Shown here: in pieces, positions 44,311 to 54,205 of the stretch
Position numbering within the stretch: position 1 is the first letter of the stretch
Layout of the letters: each line of letters starts with the position of its first letter
Source of the DNA: Gracilimonas sp964505215
GTDB lineage: Bacteria > Bacteroidota > Rhodothermia > Balneolales > Balneolaceae
Length of the DNA stretch: 64,000 bases
Reading direction: 5' to 3'
Assembly: GCA_964505215.1 (NCBI GenBank)
Contig: CAZDGU010000003.1
Location: 268,569 to 332,568 of the forward strand
Position numbers and translations under genes: made by a program
The notes under the pieces: model-generated
Databases searched by the model: none
Seen by the model: only the letters and a program-made list of their open reading frames with translations
What the model was told of the DNA's origin: nothing

Positions 44311-45467
44311 CAGGCGGTTGCGAACATTCGGTTAAGGATAGCATTCAGTTTCTCAACAAAATAGTGGATATCTGCTTCCGTGTTGCCGGTTCCAAAACTA
44401 ATGCGAATGCTCGAGTTGGCAAGGTCTGGATCCATTCCAATACCGTTTAGCACATGCGAAGGCTCAACAGCTCCCGAGGTACAAGCCGAACCGTTAGAAA
44501 CACAAATTCCCTCCATATCAAGGCTTTGCAGCAGCATTTCGCCGTTAATAAACGCATCGTCTCCTTTACTGAAAGAAAGATTCAAGATATGAGGAACTCC
44601 TTCTTCCGGGCCGTTTATATGATAATCTGTAGTAAGCTCTTCATCCAATTCACGGATTAACAGGTCACGCAATTTTTTGTAATGCTTTTGATTGGCATCC
44701 ATTTCTGCATCGGCCAGCTCCAGTGCTTTAGCAAAACCCACAATGCCCGGCACGTTCAAGGTTCCGCCACGGCGTCTGCGTTCTTGCGAACCTCCCGTCA
44801 TCCAGGGAATCCATCGTGATCCGTTCTTAACATACATGATGCCGGTTCCTTTGGGTCCATAAATTTTGTGCGCACTGCCGCTAAGTAAATCAAAGCCCAA
44901 CTCTTTTACGTCAACGGGAATTTTCCCAAGACTTTGCACGGCATCGGTATGAAACAAAACGCCTCTTTCCTTGCAAACTTCCGCAATTTCAGCCAGCGGA
45001 TTAACGGAGCCAATTTCATTATTTACATGCATTAAGCTAACTAAAGCAGTCTGTTCGGTGATGGCATCTGCAACGGCTTCGGGCGTAACGGTTCCGCAAT
45101 CTTTGGAAGGCACAAATACCGGTTTTACTCCGTGCAATTTGGCAAGATCAACGGTATGCAAAACGGCGTGATGCTCCAGTTCAGAAGTAATCACTTCATT
45201 CTTATCTCCCGAAATTGCCATGGCTCCTTTAATGCAGGCATTGTCACTCTCGGTACCGCCGCTGGTAAAAATAATTTCAGCCGGTTCAGCATTTAGAATT
45301 TCAGCTACCTTTTCGCGTGCTTCTTCTACAACCACCTTCGATTTTTGGCCTAAATGATGAGGTGAATTTGCGTTGCCGTAAAGATCTTTAAGGTAGGGGA
45401 GCATAGCTTCCAGCACTCGTTCATCAAGTGGTGTGGTTGCGGCATGATCTAAGTAAACCGTTTGCAT
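44310..45467 (-). CDS. Cysteine desulfurase (NifS/IscS family)
   Basis: A 385-residue class V PLP enzyme. It removes sulfur from cysteine for iron-sulfur clusters and thiolation. Seen directly: VYLDHAATTPLDERVL start, FTSGGTESDNACIKGA, the cofactor LSGSAHKIYGPKGTG with the Schiff-base lysine, and the active-site cysteine loop SNGSACTSGAVEPSHVL. The long cysteine loop places it in the NifS/IscS group I. It is coupled to a LOG gene by a 1-nt overlap. The related protein at 2234-3382 lacks this loop. Confidence 0.92.
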   Translation of the reverse strand: MQTVYLDHAATTPLDERVLEAMLPYLKDLYGNANSPHHLGQKSKVVVEEAREKVAEILNAEPAEIIFTSGGTESDNACIKGAMAISGDKNEVITSELEHHAVLHTVDLAKLHGVKPVFVPSKDCGTVTPEAVADAITEQTALVSLMHVNNEIGSVNPLAEIAEVCKERGVLFHTDAVQSLGKIPVDVKELGFDLLSGSAHKIYGPKGTGIMYVKNGSRWIPWMTGGSQERRRRGGTLNVPGIVGFAKALELADAEMDANQKHYKKLRDLLIRELDEELTTDYHINGPEEGVPHILNLSFSKGDDAFINGEMLLQSLDMEGICVSNGSACTSGAVEPSHVLNGIGMDPDLANSSIRISFGTGNTEADIHYFVEKLNAILNRMFATA

Positions 45468-45763
45468 TAGAGTAGGGTTTGATTATTAATTTATCAACTT
45501 CCAAAAATATTCAATTTATGCATGAAAATCAGAGTAAATAGTATTTCTGAGCGTTTAAAAATGCAAAACTTAGCGGGTGAATGTTTTTAAAGTCTTAAAA
45601 AGAGCTGAAAGTTAATAACAAGTTACTGCCGCCTAAGCTCAGTGATGCTGCCTGTAATTATGTGCGCATATATTATAATTTTGCGGGGAGATTGGCTTCA
45701 TTTCATGCCAGAACTTGCTACCTTTAAACAGACTCAAATTTTAACATATATCAGCTCAAAGCT

Positions 45764-46957
45764 ATGGCCAAACTCACTTTACATGATATCGAAGTAAAAA
45801 ATAAAAACGTGCTGATGCGCGTAGATTTCAACGTGCCTATTAAAGATGGAAAAATCACGGATGACAACCGCATTGTTCAGGCCTTACCTTCTATAAATTA
45901 TGTGATTGAGAATGGCGGACGGTTGATTTTAACCAGCCATCTCGGGCGGCCCGGCGGTGAGGAGAAACCGGAGTTTTCTCTGAAACCGGTTGCCGACCAT
46001 TTAGCTGAACTGGTAGATGCCAACGTCTATTTTGCAGAAGACTGCATCGGTGAAAAAGCGGAATCAGCTATACAAAAAGCAGATTATGGCGATATTGTAG
46101 TATTAGAAAATGTACGCTTTCACCCCGAAGAAAAACAAAATGATGAGGCATTCAGTAAAAAATTAGCCGCTCATGGCGAGGTTTTTGTGAATGATGCTTT
46201 TGGAAGCTCGCACCGTGCTCATGCATCGGTGGCGGGCGTTACGCGATATGTGCAGCCGGCCGTTTCAGGATTTTTGCTGGAAAAAGAAATCAAGTATTTG
46301 GAAGAAAGCATCAACGACCCGAACCGACCGTTTGTGGCTATTTTGGGCGGCGCTAAAGTGTCTGATAAAATTGGGGTGATTGAAAACCTCATCCCGAAAG
46401 TGGATACCATTATTATAGGCGGCGGAATGACGTACACATTTTACAAAGCCAAAGGCTGGCCTATTGGAAACTCGCTGGTGGAAGAAGATAAAGTAGAGCT
46501 GGCAAAAAGCTTGTTGCAAAAAGCAGAAGAGCAGGGCATTAGATTTCTATTGCCCATAGATTCTGTCGTGGCCAAAGAGTTTGCCAACGATGCCGTGCAA
46601 AAAGTAGTGGACGAAGACGGCATAGAAGACGGCTGGATGGGGCTGGATATTGGCCCGCAGTCCGCCATTTCATTTGGGAACCAAATTAAATCAGCCAAAA
46701 CGGTGCTTTGGAACGGACCGATGGGCGTTTTTGAAATGGAAAACTTTGCAGATGGCACCTTTGCCGTAGCCGAAGCACTGGCCGAAGCTACCAAATTTGG
46801 AGCAACTACAATTATTGGCGGGGGAGACTCGGCCGCGGCCATTAAAAAAGCAGGCTTAAGCGCAGATGTTTCTCATGTCTCAACCGGAGGCGGTGCAAGT
46901 CTGGAATATCTGGAAGGAAAAGAACTTCCCGGCGTGGCGTGGCTGACAGATAAATAA
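45764..46957 (+). CDS. pgk: Phosphoglycerate kinase
   Basis: Pgk makes ATP from 1,3-bisphosphoglycerate in glycolysis. The 397-residue product has the N-terminal substrate site (MRVDFNVPIKDGKI, TSHLGRPGG), hinge region and C-terminal nucleotide site (ILGGAKVSDKIGVI, WNGPMGVFE, IIGGGDSAAAI). Length is typical. It has a 296-bp upstream region with no clear site and a strong terminator after it, so it appears monocistronic. Confidence 0.97.
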   Translation: MAKLTLHDIEVKNKNVLMRVDFNVPIKDGKITDDNRIVQALPSINYVIENGGRLILTSHLGRPGGEEKPEFSLKPVADHLAELVDANVYFAEDCIGEKAESAIQKADYGDIVVLENVRFHPEEKQNDEAFSKKLAAHGEVFVNDAFGSSHRAHASVAGVTRYVQPAVSGFLLEKEIKYLEESINDPNRPFVAILGGAKVSDKIGVIENLIPKVDTIIIGGGMTYTFYKAKGWPIGNSLVEEDKVELAKSLLQKAEEQGIRFLLPIDSVVAKEFANDAVQKVVDEDGIEDGWMGLDIGPQSAISFGNQIKSAKTVLWNGPMGVFEMENFADGTFAVAEALAEATKFGATTIIGGGDSAAAIKKAGLSADVSHVSTGGGASLEYLEGKELPGVAWLTDK

Positions 46958-46983
46958 CCGACTTATAAACATATAAATCACTG

Positions 46984-47018
46984 AAAAGCCTCTTCCTGAA
47001 TCAGGGAGAGGCTTTTTT
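46984..47018 (+). terminator. Rho-independent terminator after pgk
   Basis: AAAAGCCTCT (46984-46993) pairs with AGAGGCTTTT (47007-47016), extended by a TCCTG/CAGGG inner helix with one G-T pair, followed by T residues. Confidence 0.88.
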
Positions 47019-47175
47019 GTTTTGGAACTAATCTATCTTAAGGCGATAAATATAGAGTAACGGAGAAGTTCTGATATGAAAAAAATAGAACACAAAATAA
47101 AGGTGAAATACTGTGGCGGGTGTCGTATTCTCTTTACTGCATTATGCCAAACTCTTTACATTCAGCTATGAATCA

Positions 47176-48273
47176 ATGAACAATTATCCGCTTTTACTGA
47201 GAAATACCATTCGGCTGGCCTTTGCCTTTCTCGTTATTGCTGCTCTGATTTTGGCACGATCGCTGCTGGTGCCCCTCGCACTAAGCGTGATGCTGGCCTA
47301 TTTATTATATCCTTATGCTCATTGGCTTGAAGAACGCAATATTCCACGTATAGCCACCAACCTTATTGTGATTTTGAGTTTAATTGCGATTGTAACTGGC
47401 ATCGTAATGCTGATTGGCGTGCTCTCAACAAATTTCACCCAAGACTTTCCCGAAATTAAAGAGCAATTTGAGCAAAATTTAGAAAGTATATTTAATTCCA
47501 TAGGAGCTTATACCGGCTTTTATATTTCCGGGGTTGATTCCATTATTGAGTCACTTGGAGAAACCGGTAAATACTTAAGCCAGATTTTTAATGCCACGGC
47601 TAACACCATTTTAAACCTTGGCTTAATTCCCGTTTATACCTTTTTACTGCTGTTTTATCGCAACAAGTTTAGAGATTTCATTTCTATGCTTATACAAAAT
47701 AGTGAGGAGCAAATGGTTCAAAACATTATTAACCAAGCTTCAAACGTGGTTCCAAAATACCTGAAAGGGTTAGTAATTGTGTGCTTTATTTTAATTGGAT
47801 TGAATTCCCTCGGCTTTTATTTGATAGGCCTGAAGTATGCGCTGCTTTTCGGAATTATTGCCGCCTTATTTAATCTGATTCCTTATTTGGGCACCGTTTT
47901 GGGCTATGGCGTAGTGCTTCTTTTTGCATTAGGAACCGGAACACCTTCGCTGGCTGTTCCCATTTTGATACAGTTTTTAATTATCCAGTTCTTAGAAAAC
48001 AACATCCTCACCCCAAATATTACCGGTTCTTATGTTCAAATAAATCCGCTGGTTATCATATTCTCGCTCATTGCCTCAGGTATGATATGGGGACTTCCGG
48101 GCATGCTAATTGTAATTCCTTATCTCGGATTGTTTAAAATTGTATGTGAAAACATAGAAAGCCTGAAACCATTGGGGTTTTTATTGGGAACACGTGGAAC
48201 GGAGCCGCACTCCATCACCATAAAATCGCTGCAGCGCAGGTTCGGCTGGCTGACGGATGAAGATGAGCAATAA
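47176..48273 (+). CDS. AI-2E family transporter
   Basis: A polytopic protein of 365 residues (start chosen at ATG 47176). A GTG at 47113 in the same frame would add 21 residues that do not look like a membrane start. About eight hydrophobic segments follow the PerM/TqsA (DUF20) pattern: VPLALSVMLAYLLYP, the large periplasmic loop, LGLIPVYTFLLLFY, ALLFGIIAALFNLIPYLGTVLG, and GMIWGLPGMLIVIPYLG. The family exports small molecules or acts as an Na+/H+ antiporter in some members; substrate here is unknown. Confidence 0.88.
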   Translation: MNNYPLLLRNTIRLAFAFLVIAALILARSLLVPLALSVMLAYLLYPYAHWLEERNIPRIATNLIVILSLIAIVTGIVMLIGVLSTNFTQDFPEIKEQFEQNLESIFNSIGAYTGFYISGVDSIIESLGETGKYLSQIFNATANTILNLGLIPVYTFLLLFYRNKFRDFISMLIQNSEEQMVQNIINQASNVVPKYLKGLVIVCFILIGLNSLGFYLIGLKYALLFGIIAALFNLIPYLGTVLGYGVVLLFALGTGTPSLAVPILIQFLIIQFLENNILTPNITGSYVQINPLVIIFSLIASGMIWGLPGMLIVIPYLGLFKIVCENIESLKPLGFLLGTRGTEPHSITIKSLQRRFGWLTDEDEQ

Positions 48274-48295
48274 TCAGGCTGAAATCACTCTGAAA

Positions 48296-49537
48296 TTATC
48301 TTTTGGGAACCTGAGTTTGAACTAAAATTACGCCCACAGCAGCCAGTGTTGCTCCGATTATAAAAGGAGTTGCAAAGCCAAAGCGAATAAAATAGCCTGA
48401 CACCAAAGCGCCGAACGAGATGCCGATTCCAAACGCAACAGTAAGTACCGAAAGCTGAGCGGCTTCCTGTCCTTTTGTGGTGAGGTCTCCGGCTAAGGCA
48501 AGAGCCGGGGCAAAAACCATGGCAGCGCTCACGCCTTGTAAAGCGCGTAAAACAATCAGGTGCCACGATTGCGTAGAAAAACCTTGAGCAAGGGTAATGG
48601 GAATTAAGAAGATCAATCCGGTTAAAATAAATACTTTTCTTCCGTAACGGTCGCTCATGTGCCCAACAATGGGTTGAACTATAGCCAACACACCCACCAA
48701 TGAGCTAAACTGAATGGAGAAAATAAATGCTCCTTGAGAGAGCCGTTCATTTATATGAGGTTCTATTGCGGCTAACAATGCAAAACCGGTACTCATTATA
48801 AAAGTGGCCAAGCCCAGCGCAAAAATAGGATCTAAAATGGTATTGGAATTTTTAGAAGCAATATTGAACACCATTTTATCGGTGCTGGGTTTAGTTTCTA
48901 CGGGATCTTTAACCATAATGGAAACCAGGATTCCGCTAATCATAGCCATAGAACCGGCTACTAAAAAGGCGGCAATAAATCCGGTAATTTCACCAATCAC
49001 GGGAATGTGATATGGGCCTGACTCAACCAAAATACCGCTTAAAAGCGGGCCGGAGCCAAAGCCAATCAGCCGGAATGAGTTATAAATGCCCATATTTTCG
49101 CCACGGGTATCGGTATGGCTCACCTCGCTGACTAAGGCAACGCTGGCGGTAATAGTAAGCGCAGCAGCAACTCCCTGAACGGCTCGAATCACAAAAAGAA
49201 TTTCATAAGTGTCAGCCAAAACGTAGGAGAAGTTGGCAAACATAAATATCACAAGCCCAAGCACAACGAAGAACTGACGCTTTCCGGCTTTATCAGAAAT
49301 GCGGCCGGCAAACGGTTGAAAAGCACTGCTAACCAGCCCGTACATTCCAATTACCAATCCTGTAATTACGGATTCCGAAAATCCAAACACTTCGCCGCCC
49401 ACGCTGCCGCTGGCAATGTATAAAGGCAGTACAACAATTAAGAAAGAGTTTCCAACGGCGTCGGCCATTCGGGCAAGGCCCAGGGCAAAAATTCGTTTGT
49501 CAGTTCCAAAAATAGTGCTTGGTTTAGCGGTACTCAT
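48296..49537 (-). CDS. Major facilitator superfamily transporter
   Basis: A 413-residue, twelve-helix MFS carrier (start at ATG 49537; an upstream ATG at 49627 adds 30 polar residues before the first helix region). The loop 2-3 signature is GRISDKAGKRQFFV and the loop 8-9 counterpart is GHMSDRYGRKVFIL. The overall pattern resembles drug or sugar efflux permeases. Substrate is unknown. It converges on the AI-2E gene with a 22-bp gap. Confidence 0.88.
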   Translation of the reverse strand: MSTAKPSTIFGTDKRIFALGLARMADAVGNSFLIVVLPLYIASGSVGGEVFGFSESVITGLVIGMYGLVSSAFQPFAGRISDKAGKRQFFVVLGLVIFMFANFSYVLADTYEILFVIRAVQGVAAALTITASVALVSEVSHTDTRGENMGIYNSFRLIGFGSGPLLSGILVESGPYHIPVIGEITGFIAAFLVAGSMAMISGILVSIMVKDPVETKPSTDKMVFNIASKNSNTILDPIFALGLATFIMSTGFALLAAIEPHINERLSQGAFIFSIQFSSLVGVLAIVQPIVGHMSDRYGRKVFILTGLIFLIPITLAQGFSTQSWHLIVLRALQGVSAAMVFAPALALAGDLTTKGQEAAQLSVLTVAFGIGISFGALVSGYFIRFGFATPFIIGATLAAVGVILVQTQVPKR

Positions 49538-49699
49538 GAATGTGTTAAAGTGAGAGATTAAGAAGTGCCAACGAGTGTAAACGGGGTTACGTTCCAACCT
49601 AAAATCAGAAAGTTTTCGCAAGGGCAAATTAACCCTTTAAAAGGGTATTAGTTTTGCTACTTTTCAGGCTTCACTCATTACCAATCGAATACATTATTT

Positions 49700-50839
49700 A
49701 TGGCACCTGATTTAGAAGCTATCCGCAAAAAGCTGGATGAAATTGACCGAACCATTTTAAAATCGCTGGCACAGCGGCAGGGATTAGTTAAAGAAGTTTC
49801 GGAACTGAAATTAAAAAATGAACAGGGAATTCGTGATTTAGAGCGGGAAGAGCAGCTGTTAAATCGCATCCGTGATTTAGCGGCTGAAGTAGGCTTAGAT
49901 CGCTATTATGCCGAGCATTTGTTTCGTGACATCATCACAAACTCGGTGCGTTTTCAAACCCATTCGCTGGTAGATCATCAAAACGAAACGGCCAACGGAG
50001 AAACCATTCGCGTTTCGTTTCAGGGAACCGATGGTGCTTACAGTCATCAGGCGGCCATTCGGCATTTCAGCGAGCGATATGATAAGGTAGATGCCATTGG
50101 CTACGATACCTTTCAGCAGGCTGCTCAGGCCGTTTTGGATGAGAAAGTGCATTATGCGCTGCTGCCCATAGAAAATACCACGGCCGGTTCTATTAACGAC
50201 ACCTACGATATTTTAGGGAATGAAAACATCCATATTGTGGGCGAAGAAATTCTAAAAGTGGTGCACTGCCTAATGGCGCTGGAGCCGGTAGATGTTTCAA
50301 AAATTCGCCGCATTATGTCGCACCCACAAGCCATTGCGCAATGTTCTCATTTTTTAGCAAAACTGCCGCGCTGCCGGGTTGAGTCTTATATTGATACGGC
50401 CATGTCTGCCAAAAAAGTACTGGAAGATGGCGACCTGTCTCAAGCTGCCATTGCCGGTGCTCATGCTGCCGATTTATACGGACTTCATGTAATTGAGCAC
50501 GACATCACCAATCAAAAGCATAACTTTACGCGCTTTGTAGTGGTAACCCGAAAGCCGGTAGAAGTAGATCTTCAAATTCCCGCTAAAACTTCGCTGATGA
50601 TGACCACCTCAAATGAGGAAGGCTCACTGATTGAGTGCCTCAATATTTTGCATAAACACAAAATAAATATGGCAAAGCTGGAATCACGTCCGCGTTTAAA
50701 TGAGCCGTGGAGATATTCCTTTTATCTTGATATACACGGAAATCTGAATGATGAAACGGTGAAAAAAGCGCTCGATGAAATCAACAAGAAAGCCGATGAG
50801 CTGAAAATTTTAGGCTGTTACGCAAAACAGGAAGCGTAA
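49700..50839 (+). CDS. pheA: Chorismate mutase/prephenate dehydratase (P-protein)
   Basis: A 379-residue bifunctional enzyme of phenylalanine synthesis. Residues 1-90 are an AroQ chorismate mutase helix bundle (LDEIDRTILKSLAQRQGLVKE). Residues 98-280 are prephenate dehydratase (GTDGAYSHQAAIRHF, LLPIENTTAGSINDTYDIL, HNFTRFVVVTR). A C-terminal ACT domain with GSLIECLNILHKHKINMAKLESRP carries the ESRP phenylalanine-binding motif, so feedback inhibition by Phe is expected. It converges on xseA with a 7-bp gap. Confidence 0.94.
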   Translation: MAPDLEAIRKKLDEIDRTILKSLAQRQGLVKEVSELKLKNEQGIRDLEREEQLLNRIRDLAAEVGLDRYYAEHLFRDIITNSVRFQTHSLVDHQNETANGETIRVSFQGTDGAYSHQAAIRHFSERYDKVDAIGYDTFQQAAQAVLDEKVHYALLPIENTTAGSINDTYDILGNENIHIVGEEILKVVHCLMALEPVDVSKIRRIMSHPQAIAQCSHFLAKLPRCRVESYIDTAMSAKKVLEDGDLSQAAIAGAHAADLYGLHVIEHDITNQKHNFTRFVVVTRKPVEVDLQIPAKTSLMMTTSNEEGSLIECLNILHKHKINMAKLESRPRLNEPWRYSFYLDIHGNLNDETVKKALDEINKKADELKILGCYAKQEA

Positions 50840-50846
50840 ATGAAAG

Positions 50847-52046
50847 CTACTTTTGTATGCTCACTTTTTTGTCTTTCCACTCCAGTTGGTAGTCAGCTTG
50901 TGGGGTGAATGAGTTGGCATTTCGTATCCATTTCCCTTCTTGCCAAACCCGGGCAAATCCTTTTTCAAGCGGCTCGTTCGGGTTTTTCTTATCTAGCCGG
51001 TGATAAAGCTGGCTCAGTTTTTCTTTGCGGTTGCGAAGGAGTGAATCAACCCGATGCTCCAGTTTATCGTGGTAGTTTGAAATGCGAGAGCGAGCGTGTT
51101 CCATTTTCTGTTTTACCACCAGTAAAGCGTGAGATTTAGCCATGTTTTGTACCTGCTGCTTATACAGCTCGATGGCGCCCACGGTGTTTATTTCCAACTT
51201 TTTGGCGTAATCTTCCAGCAAAAAACGAACTTCATTAATATCGGGAGTGGCAACTACGACGGCGTGAGTGGGCGTGGCGGCGCGAGCATCGGCTACAAAA
51301 TCGGAGATGGAAAAATCTACTTCGTGTCCCACAGCGCTCACAACCGGAACGGTGCTGTTAAAAACTGCGCGGGCAACCGACTCTTCATTAAATGGCCATA
51401 AATCTTCCAGCGAGCCGCCGCCTCGGCCTATAATCAGCACATCCACATTTTGATGATCCGAGAAGTACTGAATTCCCTTTACAATCTCGGGCGCCGCATT
51501 TACGCCCTGCACGCTCGCATGATAAAGCTGAACAGAAGCCAAAGGCCATCTTTTTTCTAATGTAGAACGGATGTCCTGAAAAGCTGCTCCGGTTGCCGAA
51601 GTAACTACGCCAATTCGCTCAGGGAATTTTGGCAACGGAACTTTATGAGCGTCCTCAAAAAGGCCTTCTTTTTTCAGTTTGGCTTTAAGCTTTTCGAAAG
51701 CCTGCTGAAGTTTTCCAATTCCGGCCTGCTCTACAAGGCTCACCATCATTTGGTAACGCCCGTGTGGTGCGTACACCTGAATATCGCCGCCGGCTACAAT
51801 TTGCTGGCCATCGGTGAGGTTGATTCCCAGTCGTTGCGCCGTACTTCTCCAGATTACGCAGGGGAGGGAAGCATCGGCATCTTTCAGCGTAAAATAAAAA
51901 TGTCCGTTCCGACTCTGTTTTACGTTACTGGTTTCGCCTTCCACCAAAATATCCACAAAATTTTGCTCCAGCAGGTTTTTAATCTGACCGGTGAGTTGCG
52001 AAACGCTGGGAATATCAAATAAAAAAGGAATCTGGTTGTCGGACAT
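50847..52046 (-). CDS. xseA: Exodeoxyribonuclease VII large subunit
   Basis: XseA is the catalytic subunit of a single-strand exonuclease. The 399-residue product has an N-terminal OB fold (ILVEGETSNVKQSRNGHFYFTLKD), the catalytic domain with GVVTSATGAAFQDI and LIIGRGGGSLEDLWPFN, and VSAVGHEVDFSISDFVADARAATPT, followed by a long coiled-coil domain. No small-subunit gene (xseB) follows here, so it must be elsewhere or absent. Confidence 0.95.
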   Translation of the reverse strand: MSDNQIPFLFDIPSVSQLTGQIKNLLEQNFVDILVEGETSNVKQSRNGHFYFTLKDADASLPCVIWRSTAQRLGINLTDGQQIVAGGDIQVYAPHGRYQMMVSLVEQAGIGKLQQAFEKLKAKLKKEGLFEDAHKVPLPKFPERIGVVTSATGAAFQDIRSTLEKRWPLASVQLYHASVQGVNAAPEIVKGIQYFSDHQNVDVLIIGRGGGSLEDLWPFNEESVARAVFNSTVPVVSAVGHEVDFSISDFVADARAATPTHAVVVATPDINEVRFLLEDYAKKLEINTVGAIELYKQQVQNMAKSHALLVVKQKMEHARSRISNYHDKLEHRVDSLLRNRKEKLSQLYHRLDKKNPNEPLEKGFARVWQEGKWIRNANSFTPQADYQLEWKDKKVSIQK

Positions 52047-52858
52047 GAATCGGTAAAATTTTAAAATGATTTAGCTGCCAAAGGTACAAAGGAACTCTAA
52101 TAACAACCAATTTTTACGGGGTGGAAGCGGGCTAAACTTTCTAATTTTAAATAACCAGTCATTCCAGACAGACTGCAGTGAAATGGAAGTGCAGAACCGG
52201 AATCTCCTTGATACGGCTTGGGATGTAAAGCAACGGTGCTATCAATAACATTTCATACTTCAACACCAACACCTCTCGCCATTCGTTCAACATGAAGTTG
52301 AACGAATGGCACTCTCCTCAAGGAGAGACTTACATTTGGATGATAATAAATGATAGCTTTGCTAAAGTTATTATTGCCAAAAACAGGCAGGAAAAAGTCC
52401 TTCCTCGAGGAAGGTGCCATTTGCAGCTTGCTGCGAATGCGGAAGGTGTTAGTGAATACGGCTTTGCCTGATTGATTTAGGAAAGATCGAGCGAGCGATT
52501 TGTGATGGACGAATTATTAGGGATTAGTTATTGGGAATTGGTTATTAGTTAATAGATTTTTAGCTGATAGCTAAAACAACACCCACACGATTATCAGTTA
52601 TTAATTCTGAACAAACTTGTTGTAAATCAACGCGTTCTCCTCCTTGATAAGGAGGAGTCAGAGGAGGTCGAAATAGTGGAGCTAACTTGTAGTCTTGAGC
52701 ACAGATTGATTTTCGATGGGCGATTTCTTGCAGAATTTGTTAGAGAACATGTGCATCCAAAGAACATAAATCGAGACACAAAACCTCAAACTCTCTTTGT
52801 GCTTTAAGGCGTAATCACGGTATATTTGAAATTAACTTTGAACGCTAAAAATACATCT
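52047..52858. other. Intergenic region packed with dispersed repeats
   Basis: 812 bp without a gene. In order: a degraded relative of the CATTGCGAGG repeat (52158-52258, sharing AATCTCCTTGATACGGCTT-like and TAAAGCAACG text), the multi-hairpin element 52266-52450, a low-complexity TTATTAGTTAATAG stretch, and a hairpin CTCCTCCTT/AAGGAGGAG (52637-52645 with 52649-52657). The pyrC promoter must lie in the last ~150 bp, but no clear motif is seen. Confidence 0.6.
52266..52450. repeat. Multi-hairpin element, copy A
   Basis: About 185 bp closed by AACACCT/AGGTGTT ends and holding five hairpins. Hairpin 1: GCCATTCGTTCAAC with GTTGAACGAATGGC (52278-52291, 52297-52310). Hairpin 2: CTCTCCT/AGGAGAG (52312-52327). 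A third, weaker, AT-rich stem lies near 52342-52375. Hairpin 4: CCTTCCTCGAGGAAGG (52399-52414). Hairpin 5: CATTTGCAGC/GCTGCGAATG (52418-52439). It matches 62007-62190 in order and spacing, with paired substitutions in the stems. Confidence 0.85.
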
Positions 52859-54139
52859 ATGCTCCTCAGAAATGTAAAGCCCGTCAGTCATTCCCATTCC
52901 GGAAAAGAAACCGTTGATATTCGTATTAAAGATGGCTCCATTGAACATATAAAGGCTGATTTAAAAGCAATAGATGGAGAAGAGATTCATGATTTTAAAG
53001 GGGCTTACGTTTCGCCGGGCTGGATGGATATGCACATTCATTTACGCGAGCCGGGTTTTGAGCACAAAGAAACTATAAAAACCGGTTGCGAAGCGGCAGC
53101 CTTTGGCGGCTTTACAGCGGTGGCCTGCATGCCCAACACCAAGCCGGCCACGCACACTCGTGATGTGGTGGAGTTTATCATCAAAAAAGCCGAAAACTTA
53201 CCGGTAGATGTTCACCCCATTGCCTGCGTTACTAAGGAGCGAAAAGGAAAATCAATCACAGAAATGGCTGACCTGAAAGAAGGCGGAGCGGTTGCATTCA
53301 GTGACGATGGCGATCCGGTGTACGACTCGCAGGTAATGCGCGTGGCGCTGGAATATTCTTCTATGCTGAATATGCCCATCATCAACCATGAGGAAGATTT
53401 AGAGCTTTCTCGTCCGGGACACATGAATGAGGGAGAGGTGGCCACGCGGTTGGGCTTAGACGGAACGCCCGGCATTGCGGAGGAAGTGATGATTGCCCGT
53501 GATATTTTGCTGGCAGAATATACCGGCGGACACATTCACGTGGCGCACATCAGTACAAAAAATGCGGTTGATTTGGTACGGCAGGCTAAGAAGAAAAATA
53601 TCAACGTGACTACCGAAGTATGTGCGCATCATTTTGATTTAACGGATGAAGAAATTGAGCGACAGCATTTTGACACTAACTTCAAAATGCACCCGCCGCT
53701 GCGCACTCAGGAAGATGTGGATGCAATGATTGAAGGACTGGTTGACGGCACCATTGATGCCATTTGCACCGATCACGCTCCCCACGCCATCGAAGAAAAA
53801 GAAGTGGAATTTATTTATGCGCCCAATGGCATTATTGGCTTAGAGACGGCGTGGGCCATCACCAATAAGCGCTTATATCAAACCAAAAAGCTGGATCTGC
53901 AGCAGCTGATGGATAAATTGGTGTACAAACCGAGAACTATTTTAAATGTGGAAGTTCCTGAACTGAAAGAAGGGGCTAAAGCAAATCTCACCTTTTTTAA
54001 TACGGACGAGGAGTGGACCTTCACCCCGAAAAGCGTACGGTCTAAATCTAAAAACTCTCCCTATTTGAACAAGGAACTGAAAGGAAGAGCGGTGGCTATT
54101 TTTAATAAAAATCAGCTGGTATTGAACGAGCTGAGATAA
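52859..54139 (+). CDS. pyrC: Dihydroorotase
   Basis: Dihydroorotase closes the pyrimidine ring from carbamoyl aspartate. A 426-residue amidohydrolase with the metal motif DMHIHLREPGFEHKETIKTG, then GGFTAVACMPNTKP, HVAHISTKNAVDL, and DHAPHAIEEKE. The type I long form (~425 residues) fits. The frame is open to a TTG at 52826, but the ATG at 52859 (MLLRNVKPV) matches the usual family start. It heads a plus-strand run of housekeeping genes. Confidence 0.94.
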   Translation: MLLRNVKPVSHSHSGKETVDIRIKDGSIEHIKADLKAIDGEEIHDFKGAYVSPGWMDMHIHLREPGFEHKETIKTGCEAAAFGGFTAVACMPNTKPATHTRDVVEFIIKKAENLPVDVHPIACVTKERKGKSITEMADLKEGGAVAFSDDGDPVYDSQVMRVALEYSSMLNMPIINHEEDLELSRPGHMNEGEVATRLGLDGTPGIAEEVMIARDILLAEYTGGHIHVAHISTKNAVDLVRQAKKKNINVTTEVCAHHFDLTDEEIERQHFDTNFKMHPPLRTQEDVDAMIEGLVDGTIDAICTDHAPHAIEEKEVEFIYAPNGIIGLETAWAITNKRLYQTKKLDLQQLMDKLVYKPRTILNVEVPELKEGAKANLTFFNTDEEWTFTPKSVRSKSKNSPYLNKELKGRAVAIFNKNQLVLNELR

Positions 54140-54205
54140 GCGAAGTCAAGCTTTAGAAAGAATACCTGAACCGAATCGAATGCCACATTAATCAATAATC
54201 ATACC